A stretch of DNA of 64,000 nucleotides from Camelimonas fluminis (GTDB lineage Bacteria; Pseudomonadota; Alphaproteobacteria; Rhizobiales; Beijerinckiaceae), in contig NZ_BNCG01000003.1 in the NCBI RefSeq assembly GCF_014656355.1, forward strand, positions 371,572 through 435,571, written 5' to 3'. Under the pieces are notes generated by a model that saw nothing but the letters and a program-made list of their open reading frames with translations, was not told where the DNA came from and ran no database searches. Shown here in pieces: positions 47,829 to 57,333 of this stretch. The stretch's first letter is position 1. Every line of letters starts with the position of its first letter. A program made the position numbers and the translations under genes.

Positions 47829-49245
47829 AGCCGCGGGCCACGTAAATCGCTTGCGGGACCATGTATTCCAGCAGGCCTTCCATGCCGTTCTCGACGCCGA
47901 AGCCGCTCTGCTTGTGGCCGCCGAATGCGGTGTCCGGGCGCAGATTCAGGTTCTGGTTGATCCACACCGTGCCGGTTTCGATGCGGCGGGCGATCTCCAC
48001 CGCCTTGTCGGTGTCTTTCGACCAGACGGCCCCGGCGAGGCCGTAGTCGCTGGCGTTGGCGCGGTCGATGACGTCATCGACATCGCTGAACTTCAGCATG
48101 GGCAGGATCGGGCCAAAAGCCTCTTCCTGCACCACCCGCGAATCCTCCGGCGGATTGTCGACGATGGTGACCGGGATGAAGTAGCCGCCGTTGGCGGGCA
48201 CGTCCGCGCCCTGCAGCAGGGTGAGATTGCTCTTCTTAGCGTCGTCCAGCAGGTTCATCACCCGCTCGTACTGGCGCTGGTTCTGGATCGGTCCCAGCAC
48301 CGTGCCCTGCTCGGCGCCGTCGCCCACCTTGACGGCTTTGGCGATGGCCGCGAGGCGATCGCGCAGGCCGTCATAGACGTCCTCGTGCACGTAAAGCCGC
48401 TTGGTGGCGACGCAGATCTGCGCCGTATTGTAGAAGGCGCCGAAGAAGATCTTCTGGGCGACGGCGTCGAGATCGACGTCCGGCATGACGATGGCGGCGT
48501 CGTTGCCGCCCAGCTCCAGGGTGACGCGCTTCAGGTCCTTCGCCGCCGAGGCCAGCACGCTCTTGCCGGTGGCCGTGGAGCCGGTGAAGGAAATCTTGGC
48601 GAAGCCCGGGTGCGAGGTCATCTGCGGGCCGAGCTGGTCGCCGCCGGAGATGATGTTGAGCACGCCTGGCGGGAAGATGTCGCGGAACAGCTCGCCGATC
48701 TTCAGCGTGCACAGGGGCGTGAACGGCGAGGGCTTCAGCACCATGGTGTTGCCGGCGACAAGCGCCGGGGCGACCTTCCACATGGCCAGCGTGACCGGGA
48801 AATTCCACGGGGCGATGGCGCAGATGACGCCGAGCGGCACGTAGCGCGTTTCGATGAACTGGGCGTCGGAATCCTCCGACACATGCACCGGCGGGCTCAT
48901 TTGCGACACCGCCTGCATCCACTGGGCTGCGCCATGCACCTCGGTCAGCGCGGCGTCGACCGGGCGGCCCTGCTCACGGGTGAACAGGCGGGCGAGGGCT
49001 TCGGCGTTGGCGGCGAGCGCCTCGCCGGCCTTGCGCACCATGGCCTGACGCTCCTCGATTGGCGTGTTGCGCCAGGATTTGAAGGCGGCGCGGGCAGTGG
49101 CGACGGCTTCATCAAGCTGCTGCGGCGAGCAGTCGGGCGCCCTGGCGAAAGTCTCGCCGGTGGCGGGATTGACCACGTCGATGGTGGCGGAGGCCGCCAC
49201 GCCGCGGCCATTGATGGTCATTTCATAGGCGTCGTTGAAATTCAT
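47827..49245 (-). CDS. aldehyde dehydrogenase family protein
   Basis: NAD(P)-dependent aldehyde dehydrogenase of 472 residues with N148 in APWNFP, the general base E244 in LELGGNDA and the nucleophile C278 in NTAQICVATKR. The motif around C278 is of the broad-specificity type, so the substrate is open. GAAGGGGG precedes the ATG. With the alcohol dehydrogenase and P450 upstream on the same strand, it would complete oxidation of an alcohol to an acid. Confidence 0.93.
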   Translation of the reverse strand: MNFNDAYEMTINGRGVAASATIDVVNPATGETFARAPDCSPQQLDEAVATARAAFKSWRNTPIEERQAMVRKAGEALAANAEALARLFTREQGRPVDAALTEVHGAAQWMQAVSQMSPPVHVSEDSDAQFIETRYVPLGVICAIAPWNFPVTLAMWKVAPALVAGNTMVLKPSPFTPLCTLKIGELFRDIFPPGVLNIISGGDQLGPQMTSHPGFAKISFTGSTATGKSVLASAAKDLKRVTLELGGNDAAIVMPDVDLDAVAQKIFFGAFYNTAQICVATKRLYVHEDVYDGLRDRLAAIAKAVKVGDGAEQGTVLGPIQNQRQYERVMNLLDDAKKSNLTLLQGADVPANGGYFIPVTIVDNPPEDSRVVQEEAFGPILPMLKFSDVDDVIDRANASDYGLAGAVWSKDTDKAVEIARRIETGTVWINQNLNLRPDTAFGGHKQSGFGVENGMEGLLEYMVPQAIYVARG

Positions 49246-49446
49246 GGCGTATCCCCCTTCAAGGCATGTCGTCGAAGCGGATGTGACGTCGCGCGCCAGT
49301 GCGTCGGCCCAGGACGATAGAGCAATAATCCGGCGCAGGGCGACCGAATTTTTCCCAGGGATTTTCTCCCGCGCCGCGTGACCGCAGGGGCGCAGAAAAT
49401 CTCCCGGAACAGACAGGCCCGGCGAGGCTCTCCCGCCGGGACTGCG

Positions 49447-50556
49447 TCACGCCGCGTCCATCAGCAGCACGACCTTGACGCACGCGCCCGCATGCTGGGC
49501 GGCGATGGCTTCATTGATTTGCGTGAACGGCCAGGTGCGGATCATGCGATCGAAAGGCAGCTCGCCCCTGCGATAGTGCTCCAGCAGTTCCGGCAGGAAA
49601 ACGCCGGGGTCGCTGTCGCCCTCAATGATGCCGCGAATGGTGAAGCCAAAGGTCATCACCGTGTTGATGTCGCCAGGCAAAGGCGTCTCAGGCGCGGCGA
49701 CGCCGACAATGCCAAGCGTGCCTTTGGGGGCCAGCGCGGCGAGGGCCGCCGCGTGCAGGGCGGGGATGCCCGTGGTGTCGAAGGCGTAATTGACGCCGTC
49801 CGGCGTGATGGCCCGCACCGCGGCCGCGAGGTCCGGCGTCGCGGCGGGATCGATGACGTGGGTTGCGCCGAACTCCAGCGCCAGTGCGCGTCGCGCCGCG
49901 TGCGGCTCGACCACGATGACCGTGGCGCACTGACGGATCTTCGCGCCCATCACGGCGCTGAGGCCGACCGGTCCGCCGCCGGTGACCAGCAGCGACGAGC
50001 CGGGCTCGCAGGCCATGGAGCGCATCACCGCGCCGGCGCCGGTCTGCACGCCGCAGCCGAGCGGCCCCATCAGTTCCAGCGGCAGGTCGTCGGGGATTTT
50101 CACCAGATTGCGCTCATAGGTCAGCGCATGGGTGGCGAAGGAGGACTGGCCGAAGAAATTGCTGCCGACGGAGCCGCCGTCGTCAGCGCGAAAAGCCCGC
50201 GTGCCGTCGGTGCGCATGCCCGCGTAGTTGAGCTGGGGCATGGTCAGGCAGTAGGCGGCGTCGCCGCAGCCGCAGCGCACGCAGTCGCCACAGGAGCGGA
50301 AAGTGATGGCGACCCGGTCGCCCGGCGCGAACTTGCTGATCTTCGCGCCGACCTTCTCGACGACGCCCGACCCCTCATGCCCGAACACGGCGGGAGCCGG
50401 GATGGCGCCGGCCTCGCGAAACACGAGGTCGGTGTGGCAGACGCCGACGCCGACGATGCGCACCAGTACCTCGTCATCGCGCGGCTCATCCAGATCAAGT
50501 GTCTGTAATTCAAATGGTTGTCCGGCGCCAACGGCGACAGCGGCCTGAACTTTCAT
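49447..50556 (-). CDS. zinc-dependent alcohol dehydrogenase, class III/aryl-alcohol type
   Basis: A 369-residue medium-chain dehydrogenase. The catalytic zinc ligands are C40, H60-E61 and a later cysteine in GPLGCGVQTG; the structural zinc ligands are C89, C92, C95 and C103. The NAD-binding GGGPVGLSAV is present. The sequence pattern fits aryl- or allylic-alcohol dehydrogenases. Placed between an aldehyde dehydrogenase and a P450 on one strand. Confidence 0.92.
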   Translation of the reverse strand: MKVQAAVAVGAGQPFELQTLDLDEPRDDEVLVRIVGVGVCHTDLVFREAGAIPAPAVFGHEGSGVVEKVGAKISKFAPGDRVAITFRSCGDCVRCGCGDAAYCLTMPQLNYAGMRTDGTRAFRADDGGSVGSNFFGQSSFATHALTYERNLVKIPDDLPLELMGPLGCGVQTGAGAVMRSMACEPGSSLLVTGGGPVGLSAVMGAKIRQCATVIVVEPHAARRALALEFGATHVIDPAATPDLAAAVRAITPDGVNYAFDTTGIPALHAAALAALAPKGTLGIVGVAAPETPLPGDINTVMTFGFTIRGIIEGDSDPGVFLPELLEHYRRGELPFDRMIRTWPFTQINEAIAAQHAGACVKVVLLMDAA

Positions 50557-50664
50557 GATGAACTTCCGGCAAACAGAAAACCTCCCGCCCGGCTGGTAAG
50601 TCAGGGCGGAGATGTCCGACGGCAGGGGCGGCGCGGCGGGCCGCGCCGGATGCAGCTTCAGGCG

Positions 50665-51993
50665 TTACGCCGCGGGCGCCGACGCATCGCGCTCCCACAC
50701 GATCGGCAGCGTCTTCAGTCCACAGACGAAGGTGCTCTCGGAGATGCGCTGTTCGCCATTGCGCCGGACCGAGGCCACATACGGCAGCAGCTCTTCGTAA
50801 AGGATGCGCATTTCCATGCGGGCGAGGTGCTGGCCAAGGCAGACGTGCCCGCCGCCGCCGAAAGAGATCTGGCGGTTCGGCGTGCGATCCAGGCGGAACT
50901 CGTAGGGCGTCTCGAAGACGTCCTCGTCGCGGTTCGCCGATTCGTAGCAGAGCATCAGCCAGTCGCCTTTGGCGATCTTGCGGCCGCGCAACTCCGTGTC
51001 TTCGCTGGCCGAGCGCATGAAGGTCTTCACTGGCGCCGCCCAGCGGATGGCTTCGTCAATGAAGGCGCCGATCTTCGACGGATCAGCCTTCAGCGTGCGC
51101 AACAGCTCCGGATTGTCCGCCAGCGCCGCCATGGCGGTGGCGGTGGTGGTGGAGGTGGTGTCGTGGCCGGCGGTGGCGACGATGGTGTAGTAGCCGGCGG
51201 CTTCGCGATCGGAAATCGGCTCGCCGTCGACGATGGCGTTGGCGATCACCCTGGCGAGATCGTCTTTCGGCTCCTTGCGACGCGCTTCGCTGATCGCGCC
51301 GAAGTAGGTGGCGAAATCATCCAGCACCATCTTCAGCATCATCGCCAGCTGCTGGGGCGTCATTTCGCCCATGACGCGCGTCTGTTCGGGGTCACGCGCG
51401 CCAAACAGCTCCTGGGTGAGCTTCAGCATGCGCGGCTCGTCCTGCTCCGGCACGCCGAGAATGCTCATGATGACGTGCAGCGGATAGCCAAGCGCCACGT
51501 CCTTGACGAAATCGCACGTCCCGTTGGTGTCGAGGAATTTCTGGACGTTCTTGCGGGCGATTCCGCGAATGGCCGCCTCAAGCTTTTTGACGTTCTGCGG
51601 CATGAACCAGCCCTGGGTCAGGGCGCGGTATTTGGGGTGGTCCGGCGCGTCCATCTGCACCAGCGAGCGCACCAGGTGGGGCGAACCGCCGGTGATTTCC
51701 CGCGCCCGCTCGTCTGTCGCCCTGTCGGTGAGGGTGGTTGGTTTTTCACCGCTGAGGAACAGCTTGTTGTTGCGGGAGATGGCCGAAAGATCTTCGTGTT
51801 TGGTGACAACCCAGAACGGGTCGAAGCCTTCCAGGCGGGCGAAGCCAAGCGGGTTGTTGGCGCGCAGCCAGCGGTGGGCGTCGGTGGTCTCGCCATTGGC
51901 GTAGCTGCGCGGCGTAACCAGGGCCCGCGCCAGGTTTTCAGGAATATCGATTTCCAGAGCGGGCGATGTCGCCGCTGTTGTCTGCTGCGTCAT
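50665..51993 (-). CDS. cytochrome P450
   Basis: A soluble bacterial P450 of 442 residues. The haem-ligand cysteine is C385 in FGGGGHVCLGQHLARME, the oxygen-activating I-helix AGHDTTS is present, and the ExxR pair is in EAIRWAAP. The ATG at 51993 follows GGGAGGA. No ferredoxin or reductase gene is nearby, so electron donors must come from elsewhere. The neighbouring dehydrogenases suggest that it hydroxylates a hydrophobic substrate, such as a terpene or aromatic, that is then oxidised further; this is inference. Confidence 0.95.
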   Translation of the reverse strand: MTQQTTAATSPALEIDIPENLARALVTPRSYANGETTDAHRWLRANNPLGFARLEGFDPFWVVTKHEDLSAISRNNKLFLSGEKPTTLTDRATDERAREITGGSPHLVRSLVQMDAPDHPKYRALTQGWFMPQNVKKLEAAIRGIARKNVQKFLDTNGTCDFVKDVALGYPLHVIMSILGVPEQDEPRMLKLTQELFGARDPEQTRVMGEMTPQQLAMMLKMVLDDFATYFGAISEARRKEPKDDLARVIANAIVDGEPISDREAAGYYTIVATAGHDTTSTTTATAMAALADNPELLRTLKADPSKIGAFIDEAIRWAAPVKTFMRSASEDTELRGRKIAKGDWLMLCYESANRDEDVFETPYEFRLDRTPNRQISFGGGGHVCLGQHLARMEMRILYEELLPYVASVRRNGEQRISESTFVCGLKTLPIVWERDASAPAA

Positions 51994-52181
51994 ATGCGTC
52001 CTCCCGGGCTTGCGAATCTGTCCGGATTTTTTGCCAATCCGGTACGCGCCGCGCATGGCGGTCATGATGATTTTGCCCTGGGAGGCACGATATACGGTAC
52101 ACGTGTTCCGTGTCACCTGTTTTTATGTAGTCCAGTTCTGAAGTTTTCCTGGTCCAGATGTTTTCCTGGCCCTGTTGTTTT

Positions 52182-52502
52182 TTATCGGGCGCCGCGACAG
52201 CTCGCCTTGCCGGCGCTGACGGAAAAACGGCGCGGTCCGACCATGCCGGAGGGCAGGGGCTGGCCGACGATGCGCACGGACAGCTGACAGGTCTCGCTGG
52301 CGACCAGATAGCTGTCGGGGCCAACATGCGCGATGCGGGCGATCGGCGCGACGCCGAACGCCGCGATCACCGCCGGGTCTTCAAGAATGGCGCGCAGTTC
52401 CGCCAGCCTCTGGTAGTTGGGAGCCAGCGCCGCGCGCGCCTCCGCCAGGCCAGCCATGCTGGCGGGCAGCAGAAATGCCAAAGTGAGATATGCCCGTCTC
52501 AT
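52182..52502 (-). CDS. small exported protein of unknown function
   Basis: A 106-residue protein with a signal peptide (RAYLTLAFLLPASMAGLAEA). The mature part has RLAELRAILEDPAVIAAFG and SETCQLSVRIV, with a final cysteine near the end (ASCRG), so one disulfide is possible. I do not recognise a named family. GGAAG precedes the ATG. It sits between the P450 gene and a minisatellite. Confidence 0.65.
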   Translation of the reverse strand: MRRAYLTLAFLLPASMAGLAEARAALAPNYQRLAELRAILEDPAVIAAFGVAPIARIAHVGPDSYLVASETCQLSVRIVGQPLPSGMVGPRRFSVSAGKASCRGAR

Positions 52503-52536
52503 GCCGCAATCTTCCTTCAGGTGATGGTCAGCGCCA

Positions 52537-52638
52537 GATCCGGCGTTTCTGCGGATCCGGCGTTTCTCCAGGCCCGGCGTTTCTCCAGGTCTGCCAGTTC
52601 GCCAGGTCTGTCAGTTCGCCATGCCCGGCGTTTCGCCG
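52537..52638. repeat. 17-bp tandem repeat, six units
   Basis: Six consecutive 17-base units, exact in length, start at 52537, 52554, 52571, 52588, 52605 and 52622. Consensus is GATCCGGCGTTTCTCCA; units 4 and 5 form a subtype, GGTCTGCCAGTTCGCCA. Lies between divergent genes. Confidence 0.9.
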
Positions 52639-52742
52639 GACCGGAGGCGCGCTGGTTGCAACGCCGCCCGCCGGGGCGTGCGTTCGTGCAAATGGCGCCC
52701 TGGACGCACCGCAACTATATTAACCTTATGGAGAGGCGCGCG

Positions 52743-53810
52743 ATGGAAGATTCGTCTGTCGCGCTTCCGGATTTTCAGAACGTTGACCATTGGCTGACAG
52801 GCGCGCCGGCAGAGGCGCGGGCTGGAGGCAAAGCATACCGGAGCTGCGCGCTGCGGCAGGACTGGGACATGGTGATGAAATTCAGTGACGCCGCCGCGCG
52901 GCGTGATGAACAGCTTGTCAGGCGCCCTGCGGCGACTGCGGACAAACTGCCGGTTCTCATCATTCTGCATCAGGAAGGCTCGACGCCGGGGCGTGTCGGC
53001 CGCCTGCTGGCGGAGCGCGGTCACCCGCTCGACATCCGGCGCCCGCGTCTCGGCGACCGTCTGCCGGAAACCCTGGCGCTGCACGCCGGGGTGGTGATTT
53101 TCGGCGGGCCCATGAGCGCCAATGACGCCGATGACTGGTTGCGGGCGGAAACCGACTTTATCGGTGTGGCGCTGAAGGAGGAGAAGCCGTTTCTCGGGCT
53201 GTGCCTCGGCGCCCAGATGCTGTGTCGCCACCTTGGCGGCAATGTCTGCGCCCACGCGGACGGCCGCGCCGAGATTGGTTACTATCCCATTCGTCCGACC
53301 GGGGCTGGCCTTGATTTCGCCGATGAGCTCGGCGCGCCCTGGCCCACCCATGTCTATCACTGGCATCGGGAAGGGTTCGATACGCCGCGCGGGGCGGTGG
53401 CGCTGGCCGAGGGCGACGATTTTCCCGTGCAGGCCATCCGTTATGGCGACGCCGCGTTCGGCTTCCAGTTTCACCCGGAAGTGACGCACGCCATGGTGTA
53501 TCGCTGGACCACCCTGGCCGCAGCCCGCATGAACGTGCCGGGCGCCCAGGCGGCGCCGCTGCACCATCGCGGCCGCTTCATGTATGACCCCGCCGTGCGG
53601 TTGTGGCTGGGCATGTTCCTTGATCGCTGGCTCGACGGCGGGCGTCCCGCCCAGTCGCTCAGGGGCGTGGTTCCGGCCCACCCGGTTGGCGATGATCCAG
53701 GCGCGCATCCCGCGGCGCCTCACCATGGCGACCGGGCGTTGGCGGACGCTGAAGGCGCGCCGCATTTCGTGGAGCCGGACCTGCCGCGCATCATTCGCCG
53801 CGCCCGCTGA
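52743..53810 (+). CDS. class I glutamine amidotransferase-like protein
   Basis: A GATase1 domain with nucleophile C154 in LGLCLGAQML, and H244 and E246 in FQFHPEVTH (numbering from 52743). Such stand-alone domains resemble GMP synthase subunits or gamma-glutamyl hydrolases and act on glutamine or gamma-glutamyl compounds; the partner is unknown. The start is uncertain: 52743 has GGAGAGG upstream (355 residues), but the domain begins near residue 68, and ATGs at 52869 and 52875 are alternatives. The C-terminal 60 residues are His/Pro/Ala-rich and not part of the domain. Confidence 0.8.
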   Translation: MEDSSVALPDFQNVDHWLTGAPAEARAGGKAYRSCALRQDWDMVMKFSDAAARRDEQLVRRPAATADKLPVLIILHQEGSTPGRVGRLLAERGHPLDIRRPRLGDRLPETLALHAGVVIFGGPMSANDADDWLRAETDFIGVALKEEKPFLGLCLGAQMLCRHLGGNVCAHADGRAEIGYYPIRPTGAGLDFADELGAPWPTHVYHWHREGFDTPRGAVALAEGDDFPVQAIRYGDAAFGFQFHPEVTHAMVYRWTTLAAARMNVPGAQAAPLHHRGRFMYDPAVRLWLGMFLDRWLDGGRPAQSLRGVVPAHPVGDDPGAHPAAPHHGDRALADAEGAPHFVEPDLPRIIRRAR

Positions 53811-53972
53811 CGGCGGGGTCCCGGACCTCGCCATTCAGCGCCAGAAGGCGCCATAGCGTCATGTGCTGGTCGCCGATATGGTCGCCGGTTCATGCTCTGG
53901 TGAACATTGCCGCCCCTGGACAAGCCATGTAACGTGTCCCCAATCAAACGATTGTTCGGGAGAAGGCATACC

Positions 53973-55778
53973 ATGGCCGGCAAGAAAGCCGTGAGGATTG
54001 GCGGCGCAGGCGGATTTCTGGGCGACTCATCGGTCGCCGCGCCGCAACTGATCGCCGGCGGCGACCTCGATTATCTGGTTCTGGACTATCTGGCCGAGGC
54101 CACCATGTCGGTGCTGGGCCGTGTGCGCCTGAAGAAGCCGGACGAAGGCTATGCCCGCGATTTCACCGACTGGGTGTGGAAAGACAATCTCGCCGCCATC
54201 CGCGAAAAGCGCGTGCGCATCGTCACCAACGCTGGCGGCGTCAATCCGCACGCGTGTCGGGCGCGCATGGAGAAAATCGCTGCTGACGCGGGTTTTTCCT
54301 TCAAGATCGCGGTGATTGAGGGCGACGATCTTATTGGCCGCCTGCCGGAGTTCGCCGGCAAGACCGAGATGTTCAAGGGCGACGCTTTCCCGGCCGCCGA
54401 CGCCGTGCTGAGCGCCAACGCCTATCTGGGCGGCTTCCCGATCGCCCGCGCCCTGGCCGAGGGCGCCGATGTGGTGATCACTGGCCGCGTGGTCGATTCC
54501 GCCCTGACGCTTGGCCCGTTGATCCATGAGTTCGCCTGGAAGGACACGGATTACGACCAGCTCGCCGCCGGTTCGCTGGCCGGGCATGTGATCGAATGCG
54601 GCGCCCAGGCGACTGGCGGGCTCTTCACGGATTGGGAAGACGTGCCGGACTGGGCCCACATTGGCTATCCGGTGATCGAATGCCACGCCGACGGCAGCTT
54701 CGTCGTCACCAAGCCGCCGGGCACCGGCGGGCTGGTGTCGCCAGCCGCTGTGGCCGAGCAGATCCTCTATGAAGTGGGCGATCCCCAGGCCTACGCCCTG
54801 CCGGACGTCGTGTGCGATTTCTCCGCCGTCACCGTGCAGGCGGTGGGCGAGAACCGCGTGCTGGTGGACAATACGCGCGGCTATGCGCCCTCCGGCTGTT
54901 ACAAGGTGTCGGTGACGTGGACAGACGGCTGGCGTTGCATAGCCGCCAGCCCGGTGGTGGGCCGCGACGCGGCGCGCAAGGCGCAGCGTCAGGCCGAGGC
55001 CGTGCTGATCCGTCTCGATGAAATGCTGCGGCAGCGCAATCTCGGTCCGTTCCGCGCCACGCGCGTGGAAGTCCTCGGCGCTGAAGCCAGCTATGGCGCC
55101 CAGGGGCGTGATCTGGGCGCGCGCGAAGTCGTGGCCCGCATCGGCGTCGAGCATGACGACCGTCGCGCCATGGATCTGTTCCTGCGCGAGTTCGACGCCC
55201 CGACCACCTCGATGTCGGTGGGCACCACCGGCTGGTTCGGCGGCCGTCCGGCGATCTCGCCGGTGGCGCGCGTGTTCTCCTTCCTGATCCCGCGCGGCGA
55301 GGTCACGCCGGTGATATCGCTGGGCGACCAGCGCATCGCCGTGCAGGAAGGCGCGTCGGCCCAGCCGTTCGACCCGGCCCGCCTGGTGCGGCCGCAGATC
55401 AGCGAAGCGGCGCCGCCGGCCAACGACGACGAGGTGGAGGTTCCGCTGGTCGACATCGCCTGGGCCCGTTCCGGCGACAAGGGCGACGCCTTCAACGTCG
55501 GCGTCATCGCCCGTGATCCGGCGCTGCTGCCGGTGATCCGCCGGGCGCTGACCCAGGAGGCGCTGCTGAAGTTCTTCGCCCATGAATTCGAGGGCGCGGC
55601 CAATCCGGAAGTGCGGACCTACGAACTGCCCGGCCTCAACGCCATGAACTTCCATCTGATGGATGCGCTTGGCGGCGGCCAGTTCGCCAGCCTGCGCATG
55701 GATCCGCTGGCCAAGGGCAAGGCGCAGCAGCTGCTCGACATGCCGGTGAAGGTTCCGGCCAGCCTGCTGCGGCGCTAG
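53973..55778 (+). CDS. AtuA family (acyclic terpene utilisation) protein
   Basis: A 601-residue protein of the AtuA family: VRIGGAGGFLGDSSVAAPQL at the start, IVTNAGGVNPHACRARMEKI, ADVVITGRVVDSALTLGPL, and the AtuA-like C-terminal domain (DIAWARSGDKGDAFNVGVIA). AtuA is needed for citronellol and geraniol catabolism in Pseudomonas, but its reaction is unknown, and the family is also found in other acyl-CoA pathways. The ATG at 53973 has GGGAGAAGG upstream. The neighbouring acyl-CoA dehydrogenase, P450 and alcohol oxidation genes fit a catabolic role. Confidence 0.92.
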   Translation: MAGKKAVRIGGAGGFLGDSSVAAPQLIAGGDLDYLVLDYLAEATMSVLGRVRLKKPDEGYARDFTDWVWKDNLAAIREKRVRIVTNAGGVNPHACRARMEKIAADAGFSFKIAVIEGDDLIGRLPEFAGKTEMFKGDAFPAADAVLSANAYLGGFPIARALAEGADVVITGRVVDSALTLGPLIHEFAWKDTDYDQLAAGSLAGHVIECGAQATGGLFTDWEDVPDWAHIGYPVIECHADGSFVVTKPPGTGGLVSPAAVAEQILYEVGDPQAYALPDVVCDFSAVTVQAVGENRVLVDNTRGYAPSGCYKVSVTWTDGWRCIAASPVVGRDAARKAQRQAEAVLIRLDEMLRQRNLGPFRATRVEVLGAEASYGAQGRDLGAREVVARIGVEHDDRRAMDLFLREFDAPTTSMSVGTTGWFGGRPAISPVARVFSFLIPRGEVTPVISLGDQRIAVQEGASAQPFDPARLVRPQISEAAPPANDDEVEVPLVDIAWARSGDKGDAFNVGVIARDPALLPVIRRALTQEALLKFFAHEFEGAANPEVRTYELPGLNAMNFHLMDALGGGQFASLRMDPLAKGKAQQLLDMPVKVPASLLRR

Positions 55779-55950
55779 GACCCTGTCAGGATATCGGCGG
55801 CGACGTCCTCTCCGGGCGACGCCGCCGCACATTGCGGTAAAATAAAAAAGCGCGGGAACGCCTGAGCGCGCGCCAACGTGTCAAAACGGGATGGAGGCGC
55901 CATGCATGTTGAGCCGCGAAAGCGCCTCAACATCAGCGGATCCGGCTCCA

Positions 55951-56052
55951 GAGCGCTTTCCGACCAGACGGAATCGTCTGGTCGATCAGAATTCGCTCAA
56001 AACAAGAAAAACTGGAGCAATTCCCGATCCATGTAGATCGGCAACGGCTCTA
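55951..56052. repeat. 102-bp two-hairpin intergenic repeat, copy 2
   Basis: Same length as copy 1 and nearly identical over the first 70 bases (AGAGCGCTTTCCGACCAGAC...). It ends just before the ribosome binding site of the acyl-CoA dehydrogenase gene. Confidence 0.9.
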
Positions 56053-56066
56053 ACGGGAGAAACGTC

Positions 56067-57110
56067 ATGACCGAGCCGGCCGGCAACGCCGCGCATCAAT
56101 CCGCCGCAAGCTGGATGGCGGAAGCGAAACGGCGCGGTCTGTTCCGTGTGGGCGTTCCGGCGCCGTGGGGCGACGGCGGCGGCTATGCTGACATCGCCGC
56201 GACATCGCGGGCGCTGACGCTGGAGTCTGGCGACCCCGCCGTTGGGATGGCCTATGCGGTGCGTCAGATAGCCAGCCGCGCGTTCATTGGCGAGCACGGT
56301 TCGCCGGCGCAGAAGCAGCGCTGGCTGCCAGCCCTGGCCTCGGGCGACATCATCGCCCTGTCGCTGGCCGTCTCCGAGCCGGACGCTGGCGCCCGCCCGA
56401 AATTGTTGAAAACCCGCGCTGAAAAGGCGCCCGGCGGCTGGCGCTTGAATGGCCGCAAGGCCTGGGTGACCAACGCGCCGGTCGCCGGGTTGATCATCGT
56501 GATCGCCATTGTCGAGGAAGTGGAGGGGCGCAAGCGCTTCGGCGCTTTCCTGACGCCCCGCGACGCGGAAGGGCTCGATATCCAGGCCGGCGATGATGCG
56601 GGCAAGCATGGCAAACACTGCCCGGTTGTGCTGGACAACGTCTTCCTGTCAGATGACGCGCTGCTGCCGGTTGACGGCGACGCCTTCACCCGGCTGGCGC
56701 TGCCGTTCCGCACGCTGGAGGATTCGGTTGGCCTGAGCACCCAGGCGGCTGCGTTTGAGACGCTGCTGGCGCAGGTGGCCGCCGCGGCGCCGGCGGAAGC
56801 TGACGGCGAGATCGGCGCGCTGGCGGGTTTCGCCGCTTTGATCAATGTGGGCGCGGAAACCGCCGCCCGCGCCCTGGACGCAGGCCCGGGGCGTGAGCAC
56901 CACGACGTCGCCACGCTGGTGGGGGTCAAGAACCTGAACGCGCTGGCGCTGGAGCGGCTTGCGGCCCTTCCGGGCGGCGGGGCTGACAGCGAGCAGGCGC
57001 AGCGACTGTTCAAATGGTTCGCGCTGATGGCCACCGTGGCGCGTCATGCCCGGGGCGTCTACCAGGAGCGCCTGGCGGAGCGGGTTCGCGCCGGCGCTTT
57101 CAGGGCGTAA
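56067..57110 (+). CDS. acyl-CoA dehydrogenase family protein
   Basis: A 347-residue flavoprotein-type acyl-CoA dehydrogenase. It has LSLAVSEPDAGARPKLLKT and WRLNGRKAWVTNAPVAG, the FAD/substrate-binding middle-domain motifs, followed by an all-helical C-terminal domain. The first helical domain is shorter than usual (full enzymes are about 380 residues), and the usual catalytic glutamate could not be placed, so activity on acyl-CoA is likely but not certain. GGGAGAAA precedes the ATG. Confidence 0.82.
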   Translation: MTEPAGNAAHQSAASWMAEAKRRGLFRVGVPAPWGDGGGYADIAATSRALTLESGDPAVGMAYAVRQIASRAFIGEHGSPAQKQRWLPALASGDIIALSLAVSEPDAGARPKLLKTRAEKAPGGWRLNGRKAWVTNAPVAGLIIVIAIVEEVEGRKRFGAFLTPRDAEGLDIQAGDDAGKHGKHCPVVLDNVFLSDDALLPVDGDAFTRLALPFRTLEDSVGLSTQAAAFETLLAQVAAAAPAEADGEIGALAGFAALINVGAETAARALDAGPGREHHDVATLVGVKNLNALALERLAALPGGGADSEQAQRLFKWFALMATVARHARGVYQERLAERVRAGAFRA

Positions 57111-57137
57111 GGCGACGTTTGCGTCGCCGGTGCATTT

Positions 57138-57166
57138 GCGCGAAAGGTGGATCCCACTTTTCGCGC
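57138..57166. repeat. near-perfect palindromic repeat after the acyl-CoA dehydrogenase gene
   Basis: GCGCGAAAGGTGG and CCACTTTTCGCGC form a 13-bp stem (one G-T pair) with a 3-base loop, 27 bases past the stop codon. This is a common Hyphomicrobiales palindrome. Confidence 0.75.
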
Positions 57167-57333
57167 AGAAACTGTGCGAGGCCAGAAAAATCGCGCATTG
57201 GCGGGCCCGTTTCAGCGGAAGCACGCCAGACTGAATGAGAATGCATTTTCACCGGTTATCTTCCTGGATGTGCTCCAGCAAAGGTATCCCCCGGCAGCTT
57301 GCTGATCCGGATTAAAGAGGCCAGATCACGTCC

